From contig LNFJ01000035.1 in the NCBI GenBank assembly GCA_001464625.1, positions 1 through 41,367 on the forward strand: DNA of 41,367 bases, read 5' to 3'. The notes under the pieces were generated by a model, which saw only the letters and a program-made list of their open reading frames with translations, ran no database searches and was not told the origin of the DNA. This stretch comes from Bacteroidia bacterium Ga0077558. Its GTDB lineage: Bacteria; Bacteroidota; Bacteroidia; Chitinophagales; Chitinophagaceae. Position numbers and translations under genes: made by a program. Within the stretch, counting starts at the first letter, position 1; each line of letters begins with the position of its first letter. This document shows positions 1-9,208 of this stretch, one piece after another.

Positions 1-43
1 AGTTCGCAAATATCTTTATTTTATCATTGCACCAGTAATTAAA

Positions 44-51
44 TACATTTG
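44..51 (+). promoter_or_regulatory. Bacteroidota -7 promoter box TACATTTG
   Basis: The octamer matches the Bacteroidota -7 consensus TAnnTTTG and lies 9 bases before the ATG at 61, which would give a very short leader. I see no convincing -33 TTTG at the usual distance, so only half of the promoter is supported. It suggests that the first permease gene can be transcribed on its own. Confidence 0.4.
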
Positions 52-60
52 CGCACCAAC

Positions 61-1179
61 ATGAAATCAGGAAAAACTGCTTACAGCCAAACGAGAGCTT
101 TATGGGCTATTACAAGAGCCAGCTTTAAAGCCATTTTTGCAAATCCGAGTGCAATTATTTTCAGTATTCTGTTTCCTATAATTTTTACATTGATTTTTGG
201 TGCTTTCGGTAGTGGTGGCGGTGTTAGTTATCGCATAGCCATAGCACCGGGCAGCGATACTACACAAGGGTTCTATACCGGTCTGCAAAAAATACCCGGG
301 GTAAAAATTATTGAGTTCGCTGATACCGTTTTACGAAATAAAGAATTGTATAAAGGAAGGCTGACAGCGATTCTTTCTATTCAGAACAATCCGGACTCTT
401 CAGGTATGCCACATTATACAATTGGCATTCGTTCTACTTCAGCAAGTTCTAATACGGTTTATTCATTTAGAGCAGCTTTGGATTTGGTGAAATTACAATT
501 AGAAAAAATGCTGAACGAAGGATCTGAAACATTTGTAGATATAGAGGATCCGGTAGTGGAGAAAGTAAGAAAATATCGCTCTATTGATTTTATACTTCCA
601 GGTCAGTTAGGGTTTTCCATTTTGTTTTCCACTTTATTTGGAGTTGCCTTTACCTTTTTTGGTTTGCGGGAACAATTGGTGTTAAAACGTTTTTATGCAT
701 CTCCGGTAAGCAAATTAAATATTTTATTGGGCATTGGAATGAGCCGTTTATCGTTTCAATTGCTGAGTGTGGTGGTGCTTATTTTGTTCGGACATTTTGC
801 TCTGAATTTTACATTGCATCATGGGGCCATTACTTTTTTCGAGATTATCATAATGACCATCATCATGCTCTTTCTGCTAATGGGAGTCGGATTGATTTTT
901 AGCAGCATTGCCAAAAGCGATACATCTATACCACTACTGATAAATTTATTCGGCTTTCCGCAGATGATGCTGTCGGGTACATTTTTTCCGATAGAAGTGT
1001 TTCCAACCTGGTTGCAGGGAATTTGCAGAACTTTACCATTAACGCAATACAATAATGCTATCCGCAAAATATCTTTTGAAGGCTTGCATATTATTGACTG
1101 CTGGAAGGAAATTGGAATTTTGGGAATATGGATGGTGATTACTTATGCAATAGCAGTGAAAGTGTTGAAGTGGGAGTAA
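61..1179 (+). CDS. ABC-2 type transporter permease
   Basis: Integral inner-membrane subunit of an ABC exporter; substrate unknown. One hydrophobic helix lies near residues 24-44, followed by a soluble domain to about residue 180. Five or so closely packed membrane segments fill residues 185-370, which is the ABC2_membrane_3 layout (NatB/YhgE-like). A proline-rich re-entrant stretch (LSGTFFPIEVFP) near residue 305 is typical of ABC-2 permeases. I chose the ATG at 61 rather than the in-frame TTG at 49 because the -7 box and the natural N-terminus (MKSGKTAYSQ) fit it. No ATPase partner is in the window; it may lie upstream of base 1. Confidence 0.85.
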   Translation: MKSGKTAYSQTRALWAITRASFKAIFANPSAIIFSILFPIIFTLIFGAFGSGGGVSYRIAIAPGSDTTQGFYTGLQKIPGVKIIEFADTVLRNKELYKGRLTAILSIQNNPDSSGMPHYTIGIRSTSASSNTVYSFRAALDLVKLQLEKMLNEGSETFVDIEDPVVEKVRKYRSIDFILPGQLGFSILFSTLFGVAFTFFGLREQLVLKRFYASPVSKLNILLGIGMSRLSFQLLSVVVLILFGHFALNFTLHHGAITFFEIIIMTIIMLFLLMGVGLIFSSIAKSDTSIPLLINLFGFPQMMLSGTFFPIEVFPTWLQGICRTLPLTQYNNAIRKISFEGLHIIDCWKEIGILGIWMVITYAIAVKVLKWE

Positions 1180-1240
1180 GAATGATGAGATGATTTGGCG
1201 ATTTGAAAATGGTCTGATGATTTTTTTTAAAATGATTTGA

Positions 1241-1675
1241 ATGAGATTTATAAAACTGGGGTTGATAAGTATTGTTGTTTTTTCATTATTGATTACTGCT
1301 TTTTCGCTGATGATTCCCTCGCATGTACGCATTTCAAAAGCAATTGATATAAGTGTAAACAGAGATACTTTATTATACCAGTTAAGTAATATTGCCAATT
1401 GGAAGAATTGGTATCCCGGCGCAGATTCAATACAGCAACTATCAGAGATAACTACTATTACCGACAGCACAGTTATTGCAAAACAGTCGAGGGCAGAATC
1501 TGGTTGGAATTTATATGATGCAGGTATTCCGGGCATACTAACAGTGCAGTGGTATATGGATTTTCATTTGCGTTGGTACCCCTGGGAAAAATTTTCGAGC
1601 CTTTTATTGGAAAAAAGATATGGACCCATTATGGAGAAGGGGCTTGATAATCTGAAAAAATTATTGGAGAAGTAG
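1241..1675 (+). CDS. SRPBCC-like (polyketide cyclase type) membrane-anchored protein
   Basis: 144 residues. A single N-terminal hydrophobic helix (about residues 5-25, LGLISIVVFSLLITAFSLMI) is followed by a segment typical of SRPBCC/polyketide-cyclase proteins: a short strand (VRISKAIDI), then 'ANWKNWYPGAD', then strands and a C-terminal helix ending GLDNLKKLLEK. The family binds hydrophobic ligands, but no catalytic function can be assigned here. It is shorter than usual because the central sheet seems reduced. It lies 61 bases after the permease gene in the same direction and may be cotranscribed. Confidence 0.6.
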   Translation: MRFIKLGLISIVVFSLLITAFSLMIPSHVRISKAIDISVNRDTLLYQLSNIANWKNWYPGADSIQQLSEITTITDSTVIAKQSRAESGWNLYDAGIPGILTVQWYMDFHLRWYPWEKFSSLLLEKRYGPIMEKGLDNLKKLLEK

Positions 1676-1721
1676 TGTTAGCGGTAAATAAATTTTACTT
1701 TACTTGCCTAACTTTATAAGA

Positions 1722-1740
1722 TTGTTTGCTTCGGAAACAA
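1722..1740 (+). other. small UUCG-capped hairpin
   Basis: TTGTTT (1722-1727) pairs with AAACAA (1735-1740) around a C-TTCG-G cap, with one bulged G. It lies between the SRPBCC-like gene and the DUF2911 gene. There is no T-run, so it is more likely a leader or processing structure than a terminator. Confidence 0.3.
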
Positions 1741-1798
1741 AGAGGAATGATTATTGATGAAGGAGCAGCCAATGGAATAAATCTAAAAAACTATACAC

Positions 1799-2293
1799 AT
1801 GAAAAAATTATTATTTCTGCTGGCAGTATTAATAGCTGCCACAAGTTTTGGGCAGAGCCCCCGCAAAAGTCCACATGACACTATAAGTACTGAAAACACA
1901 TCGGTAACGTATGGTCGCCCCTATAAAAATAACCGCATCATATTTGGTGAACTTGCAAAGTATGGCCGGATATGGCGGGTAGGAGCGGATGAGGCAACTA
2001 CGATTACATTTAAGAAAGATGTGAAAGTGGGCGACAAAGAAGTAAAGGCAGGTACCTATACTTTATTTGTTATTCCCAATGAAAATGAATGGACTATTGT
2101 TATTAATGCTAAGCTTGGTCAATGGGGAGCTTTTAGTTATGAAAAAACAAAGGATGATGATGTTGCAAAAGTAAATGTACCGTCAACTAAATTGGAAAAT
2201 GCAGTAGAGCAACTCACCATTCGTTTTGTTGGCGAGAATGCGATGATCATTGAATGGGATAAAACGCAGGTAACGGTTCCGCTGAGCTATTAG
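1799..2293 (+). CDS. DUF2911 domain secreted protein
   Basis: 164 residues with a clear signal peptide (MKKLLFLLAVLIAATSFGQ, cleavage about residue 19). The mature part matches DUF2911: 'SVTYGRPYKNNRIIFGEL', 'YGRIWRVGADEATTI', 'KAGTYTLFVIP' and 'WTIVIN' in order. The family is common in Bacteroidota as small periplasmic or secreted beta-proteins of unknown function. It stands alone between the SRPBCC-like gene and a strong terminator. Confidence 0.85.
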   Translation: MKKLLFLLAVLIAATSFGQSPRKSPHDTISTENTSVTYGRPYKNNRIIFGELAKYGRIWRVGADEATTITFKKDVKVGDKEVKAGTYTLFVIPNENEWTIVINAKLGQWGAFSYEKTKDDDVAKVNVPSTKLENAVEQLTIRFVGENAMIIEWDKTQVTVPLSY

Positions 2294-2315
2294 TATTAAT
2301 TGATCGAAAACCCAT

Positions 2316-2336
2316 AGCCGCAAATGCGGCTTTTTT
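2316..2336 (+). terminator. rho-independent terminator after DUF2911 gene
   Basis: AGCCGC pairs with GCGGCT around an AAAT loop, and a run of six T follows at once. It lies 22 bases after the DUF2911 stop and separates that gene from the SusC unit. Confidence 0.85.
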
Positions 2337-2410
2337 AAACGATTTTTTGCGGGTATTTGCTGGAACGGCATCGGGTTAATGCTTTATTTTGCGAGTTAGT
2401 GCAACATTTT

Positions 2411-2443
2411 TTTGTGTTATGTTCTCTAACTTAAATAAATTTG
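2411..2443 (+). promoter_or_regulatory. candidate promoter of the SusCD operon
   Basis: TTTG at 2411-2414 and TAAATTTG at 2436-2443 match the Bacteroidota -33 (TTTG) and -7 (TAnnTTTG) elements with a 21-base spacer. The predicted start lies about 60 bases before the susC-like ATG. The spacer is near the upper end of what is usual. Confidence 0.55.
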
Positions 2444-2507
2444 AAATACACTTTGACAGTGTATGCTATAGGAGTCCATTATTTAATAAGAACTTAAACT
2501 GCTTGCA

Positions 2508-5500
2508 ATGAATCAACAAAAATCCTTCAAACAATGGAAATGGAAAAACATTTCCCTTGTTCTTTTTATACAGCTAGTTGCACTTGCTGTATCTGCTCAA
2601 ATTAAAATTAGTGGTAAAGTAACGGGAGCGGATGGAAACGGAATCCCGTCTGTATCTGTTGTGGTACGCACAACTACCATCGGCACTGTAACAGATGCGA
2701 ATGGTAATTATGATTTAACCGCTAATCTTAAACCGGGATCTTACATACTGGAATTTTCAGGAGTGGGATTTAGGTCTCTAACTAAGGAAATAAAAGTAAA
2801 CAACGAAACATCTTATACTGCAAGTGTAGAATTAGCAGATGATGTAATGAAGATGGATGAAGTTGTTGTTACCGGTGTTTCCGCTGGTACAACCCGAAAA
2901 CAATTAGGAAGCTATGTAAGTACAGTGAAAGCGGACCAACTTACAAAGGGGGCTACGGGAAATGTATTGGCTGCTTTACAAGGTAAAACGGCTGGTGCGC
3001 AAATTATTCAGAATAGCGGAGATCCGGGAGGAGGGATATCTGTTAGACTCAGGGGTATCAGTTCTGTAAACAGTTCCTCAGAGCCTTTATATATTGTTGA
3101 TGGAGTAATTGTTAATAATGCAACAACCAGGGTTACTAATACAAGTGCAAATTATGATGGTGGATCATTCGTAGGCACTATAGGTCAAAATAGATTAGCA
3201 GACATTAACCCTGCTGATATAGAAAGAATTGAAGTATTAAATGGTGCAGCTGCTGCAGCAATATATGGTTCCAGGGCAAATGCCGGGGTAGTGCAAATTT
3301 TTACAAAACGAGGATCACTTGGCGCCCCAACAGTAACGTTTTCTACAAGTGTACTATCGAGTTCATTAAGAAAAAGTGTTGAAGTGAACCAATCTCCCAC
3401 AAAATTTGGAGGCCCAACTGATGGTGTCGGTGCACAAACTCAGGATATTCTTACACCGGCATTACTTAATACTACCGCTGTAACCAGATATGATTACAAC
3501 GATTATATTTTTCGTAATGCTCTGGGAACTGATAATAATGTATCTGTAGCAGGTGGAAAAGATAAAACCAAATATTATACTTCGGCTTCTTATTACAAGA
3601 ATGAAGGGATTGTTAAGAACACAGATTTCCGTAGATATAGTTTCCGGGTTAATCTTGATCAGGGTTTAGGAGAAAAAGTGAATTTTAATATTGGATTGAA
3701 TTTTATTAATAGTGCAGGAAATGAAAAGCCTGATGGGAACTCCTTTTTTTCGCCGATGAATTCAATTAATATTATTGGAAACTTTCACGACTTGTTTACC
3801 AGAGATGCTTTAGGTAATATTAAAGCTATTGGTGAAAGAGGGAGAGTTAACCCTGTTTCTGTAATTGAGGATATAAAGCAGCGTCAGGAAACAAATAGAA
3901 TACTTGCAAACGCAGGAATCAAGTTTAGACCCGTAAAGGGATTAACATTAGACTATACTCTTGGGATTGATCAATATTCACAAAAAGGAGAAACATTTAT
4001 TCCTCCTTTTGCCTATAATGTTAGTGATGGTTTCTTTGGTGGCGGGCCTGCTCTTGATCCTACCAGAAATGGATATGCCAGTGCAGGGAATTATAATTTT
4101 TTCCAAATTAATAATGAAGCTAACGCTACTTATCAGACTAAGTTAACAACTGATATATCATCCACTACCCAAGTTGGATATTCCGTTCAATATGAAAGAA
4201 GCACTTATTCATTATTGCAGGGAAGAGGTATGGCTCCTTTTGTCCAAACAGTGAATGGCGCCAGCACCTTATTGCCCGGGATTGATGATAGGGGAGAAAT
4301 ATCTATATCAGGATATTATGCACAACAAAATTTTGGCTATAAGAGTTTATTATATGTCACAGGAGCTATTCGGGTTGATGGATCTTCCGTATTCGGAAAA
4401 GATCAACGCAACCAGAAATATTTTAAAGCAAGTGGTAGCTATGTTATCAGTGAACATGAGTTCTGGAAAAATTCAGGCATCAGTAAAGTTTGGAATTTTG
4501 CTAAACTACGTGTCGCATATGGTGAAAGTGGCAACCTTACAGGTATTGGAGCCTATTCAAGATTTAATTCTTATAGTAGTAATTCATTTGTTAGCAGAAC
4601 CTCACTTACCTCCAGCAGTACCTTAGCAAATACCAACGTAAAGCCAGAGCGGCAAAAAGAATTAGAGTTTGGTATCGACCTTGGATTTTTTAACGGTCGT
4701 CTTAATTTACAAACGAATATTTACACTAAGAAAGTGGATGACTTGCTAATTAATAGATTTATAGCACCAACAACAGGTTTCAGTAGCTTACTGGATAATT
4801 TTGGAAGCCTGGAGAATAAAGGTTTTGAAGTAGTGCTTACCGGAAAGCCGATTCAAGGAAAGAATTTAAACTGGACAATAACAGGTATATATAATCATAA
4901 TAGAAATAAAGCTGTCAGAATTGGACAGGCACTTACTTTACTTAGCACAAACAGTGGAACACCTGTTGCAATTATAGAAGGGCAGCCAATTGGTATTTTC
5001 TATGGAGCTTTCTTTGCATTAGATCCCAACGGTGGGTTGGTGAAAAATGGATCAGGGTTTCCCCAGGGAGAAAGAGGTATTCAAAACAGTGCTTTAGTAT
5101 TTACACCGCAAAGAGATGGTGCTGGCTTACCAATTGGTTCTTTTCCACTATTGCGTAAAATAATTGGAGATCCCAATCCTGATTATACTGCAAGCTTAGT
5201 TAATGAACTGACTTATAAAAAAGCCAGCTTAAGATTTCAGTTAGATGCAGTACAGGGCGTTGATGTATTTAATGCGGATTGGAGAACTCGTCAAGGTGTA
5301 GGTAATGGTAAAGAAGCCGAAAAAGAGCAGACAGGAGTATATCCAAGAGGTTATATCAATAGCTTCTATGCTGCTATTGAAGAATGGCGTATTGATGATG
5401 GATCTTTTGTGAAACTTAGAGAAGTTTCTTTGAGCTACGCCTTCGGAAACCTCAAAAAGATTAAGGATATTACTTTAAGTGTTAGCGGAAGAAATCTTAT

Positions 5501-5633
5501 TAGTTGGGATAATTATAAAGGATACGATCCTGAGGTAAATGCAGGAGGACAAAGTACGATCCTACGGGGAATAGACTTTGGTGCCGTTCCGATTCCAAAA
5601 ACATTCAGTGTCGGACTTTCAGCAAAATTCTAA
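2508..5633 (+). CDS. SusC/RagA family TonB-linked outer-membrane transporter
   Basis: 1041 residues. It imports a nutrient across the outer membrane using TonB energy, with the SusD-like lipoprotein at 5654 acting as lid. A signal peptide ends at ALAVSAQ (about residue 30), then comes a CarboxypepD_reg-like domain (about 33-110). The TonB-box region reads 'MDEVVVTG', then follow the plug domain with the SusC hallmark 'AAAAIYGSRANAGVV' near residue 250 and a beta-barrel to the C-terminal 'SVGLSAKF'. Length is normal for the family. No glycoside hydrolase, sulfatase or FecR/sigma pair sits next to it, so the substrate is unknown. Confidence 0.95.
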   Translation: MNQQKSFKQWKWKNISLVLFIQLVALAVSAQIKISGKVTGADGNGIPSVSVVVRTTTIGTVTDANGNYDLTANLKPGSYILEFSGVGFRSLTKEIKVNNETSYTASVELADDVMKMDEVVVTGVSAGTTRKQLGSYVSTVKADQLTKGATGNVLAALQGKTAGAQIIQNSGDPGGGISVRLRGISSVNSSSEPLYIVDGVIVNNATTRVTNTSANYDGGSFVGTIGQNRLADINPADIERIEVLNGAAAAAIYGSRANAGVVQIFTKRGSLGAPTVTFSTSVLSSSLRKSVEVNQSPTKFGGPTDGVGAQTQDILTPALLNTTAVTRYDYNDYIFRNALGTDNNVSVAGGKDKTKYYTSASYYKNEGIVKNTDFRRYSFRVNLDQGLGEKVNFNIGLNFINSAGNEKPDGNSFFSPMNSINIIGNFHDLFTRDALGNIKAIGERGRVNPVSVIEDIKQRQETNRILANAGIKFRPVKGLTLDYTLGIDQYSQKGETFIPPFAYNVSDGFFGGGPALDPTRNGYASAGNYNFFQINNEANATYQTKLTTDISSTTQVGYSVQYERSTYSLLQGRGMAPFVQTVNGASTLLPGIDDRGEISISGYYAQQNFGYKSLLYVTGAIRVDGSSVFGKDQRNQKYFKASGSYVISEHEFWKNSGISKVWNFAKLRVAYGESGNLTGIGAYSRFNSYSSNSFVSRTSLTSSSTLANTNVKPERQKELEFGIDLGFFNGRLNLQTNIYTKKVDDLLINRFIAPTTGFSSLLDNFGSLENKGFEVVLTGKPIQGKNLNWTITGIYNHNRNKAVRIGQALTLLSTNSGTPVAIIEGQPIGIFYGAFFALDPNGGLVKNGSGFPQGERGIQNSALVFTPQRDGAGLPIGSFPLLRKIIGDPNPDYTASLVNELTYKKASLRFQLDAVQGVDVFNADWRTRQGVGNGKEAEKEQTGVYPRGYINSFYAAIEEWRIDDGSFVKLREVSLSYAFGNLKKIKDITLSVSGRNLISWDNYKGYDPEVNAGGQSTILRGIDFGAVPIPKTFSVGLSAKF

Positions 5634-5653
5634 TCCAATCTAAAAAAGAAATT

Positions 5654-6961
5654 ATGAAATACAGTATAATTAAAAAATTAGTAGTAGCAGTTCTAGTAAG
5701 TTCCGCTATACTTCCAATGGGATGTAAAAAGGATTTTACAGACCCCAATAGAGCTACACAGGAGCAGGTATTTTCTTCACCCAAAGGGTTGACTGGTGCC
5801 GCTGTTGGTTTGCAACGGGTATACACTTTAGGAAGAGCCAGTACATTGTATAATCTTATAACTATAAATGGCCTTACCACTAATGAGCTAATTGTTGTTA
5901 ATCCAGGAAACACAGCTGAAGTTCAATTGGCAAGTGGTGGTAATGCAGTGGATGGAAATCATAGTATGTTGACTACTTTCTGGTCGACCTGTAATAAAGT
6001 TATTTATGATGCAGATCTTGTAATTAGCAATGCAGCTAATCTCAGTGATAAAAATTTTGCAAGTGGTTTAATTGCTTATGCAAGTATTTTTAAAGCATTA
6101 TCATTAGGTAATATGTCGCAATTCTGGTCTCAAGTACCAGCAGGTATAGGTACTAATGTAACTTTTATTAGTAGAGTAGACGGTTTCAAAAAGGCAATAA
6201 CAGTGATTGATGATGCTCTAACGGCAATAGGTGCCAATAGTATTAGCGCCTCTTTTATTTCAAGTGTTCCTGCCGGTATAGATATTGTTAATACGCTGCA
6301 TGCTCTTAAAGCTAGATATTCTCTATTTGCTGGATTATATGCTCAGGCACTTGCTTCAGCTAATCTGGTTGATCTTTCAAAAAAATCAAGCTTCAACTTC
6401 GATGCGCTTTCACTTAATCCTATTTTTGAAGTGTCTACATCAACAAATAATGTTGTGCAGGTAAAGGATTCTACGTTGGGAATACTACCTAATTTGCAAC
6501 CTGATTTTGCGGATAAAAGAATTCAGTTTTTTACGGTAATAAATCCAACGATTTTACCACGATTCCGTATCAATGGTTTTGGCAATGCAGCAGCCACCGC
6601 ATTCCCAGTTTATTTACCGGGAGAAATTATGCTTATTAAAGCGGAATGTTATGTAAGAGCCAACGTACCTGATTTAGTAAATGGGCTAATACAGTTAGAT
6701 AATGTAAGAACCAAACAACCTGCCAATGATTTATTTGGTGTGGGTGCGGGATTACCTGCCGCTGTTGGAGTTTTTACAGCACCGCAATTGCTCGATTCAA
6801 TTTACAAGCATAGAAGTATTGAATTGTATATGTCGGGATTAAAATTAGAGGATATGAGAAGGTTTGGAAGGCCTGATGCAGAAAAGAGAAGAAATCTGAT
6901 GCCTTATCCATTAAGAGAAAGAGATAACAATCCTAATACTCCTGCAGATCCTCCATTCTAA
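5654..6961 (+). CDS. RagB/SusD family outer-membrane lipoprotein
   Basis: 435 residues, starting 20 bases after the SusC-like stop, so almost certainly cotranscribed. A lipoprotein signal ends with MGC (Cys24) followed by KKDFTDPNRA. The SusD pattern is seen in the helical TPR-like body, in 'FWSTCNKVIYDADLVI' near residue 120 and in the C-terminal 'IYKHRSIELYMSGLKLEDMRRFGR', which corresponds to the SusD 'RxxEL...G.R..DLRR' signature. It binds the substrate at the cell surface and closes over the transporter. It is on the short side for the family. Confidence 0.92.
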   Translation: MKYSIIKKLVVAVLVSSAILPMGCKKDFTDPNRATQEQVFSSPKGLTGAAVGLQRVYTLGRASTLYNLITINGLTTNELIVVNPGNTAEVQLASGGNAVDGNHSMLTTFWSTCNKVIYDADLVISNAANLSDKNFASGLIAYASIFKALSLGNMSQFWSQVPAGIGTNVTFISRVDGFKKAITVIDDALTAIGANSISASFISSVPAGIDIVNTLHALKARYSLFAGLYAQALASANLVDLSKKSSFNFDALSLNPIFEVSTSTNNVVQVKDSTLGILPNLQPDFADKRIQFFTVINPTILPRFRINGFGNAAATAFPVYLPGEIMLIKAECYVRANVPDLVNGLIQLDNVRTKQPANDLFGVGAGLPAAVGVFTAPQLLDSIYKHRSIELYMSGLKLEDMRRFGRPDAEKRRNLMPYPLRERDNNPNTPADPPF

Positions 6962-6980
6962 TCTATTATATTAATTTTTA

Positions 6981-7015
6981 AACAAAAGGCTATTTAACGA
7001 ATAGCCTTTTGTTTT
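6981..7015 (+). terminator. strong rho-independent terminator of the SusCD operon
   Basis: A perfect 14-base inverted repeat (6981-6994 with 7000-7013) encloses a 5-base loop and is followed by TTTT. It separates the SusCD operon from anmK, so the two are not one transcript. Confidence 0.9.
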
Positions 7016-7029
7016 ACTACTTTTATTCT

Positions 7030-8232
7030 ATGCATTCACATATTCAGCAACTTCATACCATTGCCAATAAAAAGTATCGCCGCATTATTGGTTTGATGAG
7101 CGGTACTTCTGTAGATGGGCTTGATGTGGCAGTGTGCGGATTTAGTGGAAGCGGAATGGAAACCAATTTAACAGTAGAACATTTTATTACCGTTCCTTAT
7201 GATCAACAATTTAAAGAGCATGTCAAATCTGTTTTTTCTATCAAACAGGTCGATCTTGAAAAACTTTGCCTGCTTAATCCCTGGATAGCATTGTACCAGT
7301 CAGCTATCATCAATCAATGTTTGCAAGATTGGAAAATTGCAAAAGAAGATATTGATATAATTGCCAGTCACGGCCAAACAATTTATCATTCGCCACAATC
7401 GTTGCACCAGCAACCGGGTTTTGGTAATGCTACGTTGCAAATTGGTGATGGAGATCATATGGCAGTAGCAACCGGAATAATTACCATTAGCGACTTCCGA
7501 CAAAAACATATTGCTGCCGGGGGAGAAGGAGCACCACTGGCAGTGTATGGAGATTACCTGATCTTTAGCAAGAAAGGCGAGAACAGGATCATGCTGAATA
7601 TGGGAGGCATTGGGAATTTTACTTTTTTAAGTGGCGATCTGGATCCTGCAAAAGTATTTAGTACCGATACTGGTCCTTGTAATACGATGATGGATACCTA
7701 TATGCAAAAGCATTTTCCCGGAAAGTATTTTGATGAAGATGGTGCAGTAGCCAGGCAGGGAACCATTAATGACTCTTTGTTAAAAGCACTGATGAATCAT
7801 TCTTTCTTTGACCAACCATTTCCAAAAACAACCGGACCGGAATTGTTTAATTTGGAGTATTTGAGTGGGGCAATGCAAAAAGCAGGACTTTCTAATTTGT
7901 CGGTTCCCGATACAATAGCTACGCTCAATAGATTTTCTGCACTTACTATTGTGGAAGCGATTAAAAATGCTTCTGAAGGAATTGCTGATTATACCTTGTA
8001 TGCCAGTGGCGGTGGTATGCACAATCCGCTAATGATTCAGCATATACAAAACGAATTACCAGGTATTGAGATCAGAAATACAAATTCGTTGAACGTAAAC
8101 CCGGATGCGAAAGAAGCTGTCTTATTTGCCATATTAGCCAATGAATGTATTTGTGGTGGCAAAGCCAGTTTAGGAAAAAATGGAACTCCTATTCCTGCCG
8201 TTACGATGGGAAAAATTAGTTTCCCGGATTAA
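7030..8232 (+). CDS. anmK: anhydro-N-acetylmuramic acid kinase
   Basis: Cytoplasmic kinase of peptidoglycan recycling. It opens the 1,6-anhydro ring of anhydro-MurNAc and phosphorylates it to MurNAc-6-phosphate. The family motifs appear in order: 'GLMSGTSVDGLDVA' at residues 21-34, 'ASHGQTIYH' near 115, 'NMGGIGN' near 190, 'DTGPCNTMMD' near 215 and 'YASGGGMHNPLM' near 320. About 400 residues, slightly longer than the E. coli enzyme. The ATG at 7030 was preferred to an in-frame TTG at 7009, which lies inside the upstream terminator. Its natural substrate is made by lytic transglycosylases such as the one at 26903-27781. Confidence 0.93.
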   Translation: MHSHIQQLHTIANKKYRRIIGLMSGTSVDGLDVAVCGFSGSGMETNLTVEHFITVPYDQQFKEHVKSVFSIKQVDLEKLCLLNPWIALYQSAIINQCLQDWKIAKEDIDIIASHGQTIYHSPQSLHQQPGFGNATLQIGDGDHMAVATGIITISDFRQKHIAAGGEGAPLAVYGDYLIFSKKGENRIMLNMGGIGNFTFLSGDLDPAKVFSTDTGPCNTMMDTYMQKHFPGKYFDEDGAVARQGTINDSLLKALMNHSFFDQPFPKTTGPELFNLEYLSGAMQKAGLSNLSVPDTIATLNRFSALTIVEAIKNASEGIADYTLYASGGGMHNPLMIQHIQNELPGIEIRNTNSLNVNPDAKEAVLFAILANECICGGKASLGKNGTPIPAVTMGKISFPD

Positions 8233-8299
8233 GTAATCAGGTTGCCAATAACATTTTAATAAGGAAGTATAGTTTACTTTTATCCTATAAATTACTAGT

Positions 8300-9136
8300 A
8301 TGAAAGTAACATGGCTATTAGCATTTGCTTATTTTCTTTCAGTAGCATCTACTAAAGCCCAGGAAGTGGTGGACTCTGTAAAGTTCAATGCTAAAGACAG
8401 TGCCCTGCCTATGCCAACGGATCCTACAACAGATTTTTTTCAGCAAGGGGAAAAGATAAAGGCAACGGATAAAGTTTCACTTATAATGCTGAATAAAAAA
8501 GCGACAAAGTTGGCTGCTTTTCTGAAATCGACTGATATGCAGTTTGCAGATCATGTATTGGAAGATTTGGATAACGATGGTAGAAAAGAATTGCTGATCT
8601 CCAATTTTACGGGTGGCGCACATTGCTGCGATGAAATTTATATTTTTAAAAATAGTACGGCTACTAAATATCAACAGGTGGCAAAACTTTTTGCGGGGCA
8701 AACACTAATTACCCGGGGCAATGAATTTATTTACAGTTTTGGCGAGCATTTAGGATATTTTTTTACCTGTTACGCCTGTGGGTATAGCGACACAAGTGAT
8801 GCAGCACCAATTGAAGTAAGAAGCATCGCCTTACATTATTCCAAAGGCAAAATGTTCGTTGTTCCCGGTACCACGGAACTTAGAAGTATAATTAATGACA
8901 ATCTTGGCAAATTGGGGGAGCTGCCTTATGAAGAATTAGAAGAAGATGTTGCTCAGGACAATGGTCTTCGAAAGGAATTTGCCATGAACCTGGCTGTGTT
9001 TTACTATTCATTCGGAAGAAACCTTACCGCTACGCAGGCTTTATTCAATAAGTATTATAAATATCCAGATGCCAAAAAGGTTTGGCTGGCTTTTACCAAA
9101 CAATTGCAATATATACGCAAAGAAAATGTTTTTTGA
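8300..9136 (+). CDS. secreted VCBS/FG-GAP-like protein of unknown function
   Basis: 278 residues with a signal peptide (cleavage after STKAQ, about residue 21). The centre carries 'LEDLDNDGRKELLI' (about residues 90-105), a calcium-binding DxDxDG loop as in FG-GAP/VCBS blades, followed by the unusual 'GGAHCCDEIYIF'. Another cysteine pair appears in 'FFTCYACGYSD'. The C-terminal 80 residues are predicted helical. Only one such blade is visible, so this is not a full propeller. Function unknown. It reads towards the sigma-factor gene 72 bases downstream and could share its transcript. Confidence 0.6.
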   Translation: MKVTWLLAFAYFLSVASTKAQEVVDSVKFNAKDSALPMPTDPTTDFFQQGEKIKATDKVSLIMLNKKATKLAAFLKSTDMQFADHVLEDLDNDGRKELLISNFTGGAHCCDEIYIFKNSTATKYQQVAKLFAGQTLITRGNEFIYSFGEHLGYFFTCYACGYSDTSDAAPIEVRSIALHYSKGKMFVVPGTTELRSIINDNLGKLGELPYEELEEDVAQDNGLRKEFAMNLAVFYYSFGRNLTATQALFNKYYKYPDAKKVWLAFTKQLQYIRKENVF

Positions 9137-9149
9137 GAGCTCTTTCCCG

Positions 9150-9164
9150 GGTAATTTAATTACC
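9150..9164. promoter_or_regulatory. 15-bp palindrome upstream of the ECF sigma gene
   Basis: GGTAATT T AATTACC is a perfect inverted repeat around a central T, 44 bases before the sigma-factor ATG. No T-run follows. It could be an operator or a chance AT-rich palindrome. Confidence 0.35.
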
Positions 9165-9208
9165 GGTGCAGCGGTTTATAAAATGCTGCTGTCAGGCTAC
9201 CTGTATTA

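Noticed and set aside
1039-1536. 165-residue minus-strand open frame
   Set aside because: It runs opposite to the permease and SRPBCC-like genes, has unnatural composition and no recognisable motif.
7018-7025. TACTTTTA upstream of anmK (and similar copies at 8275 and 11252) as -7 boxes
   Set aside because: One mismatch to TAnnTTTG and, at 7018 and 11252, too close to or overlapping the start codon to serve the assigned start; no matching -33 element.
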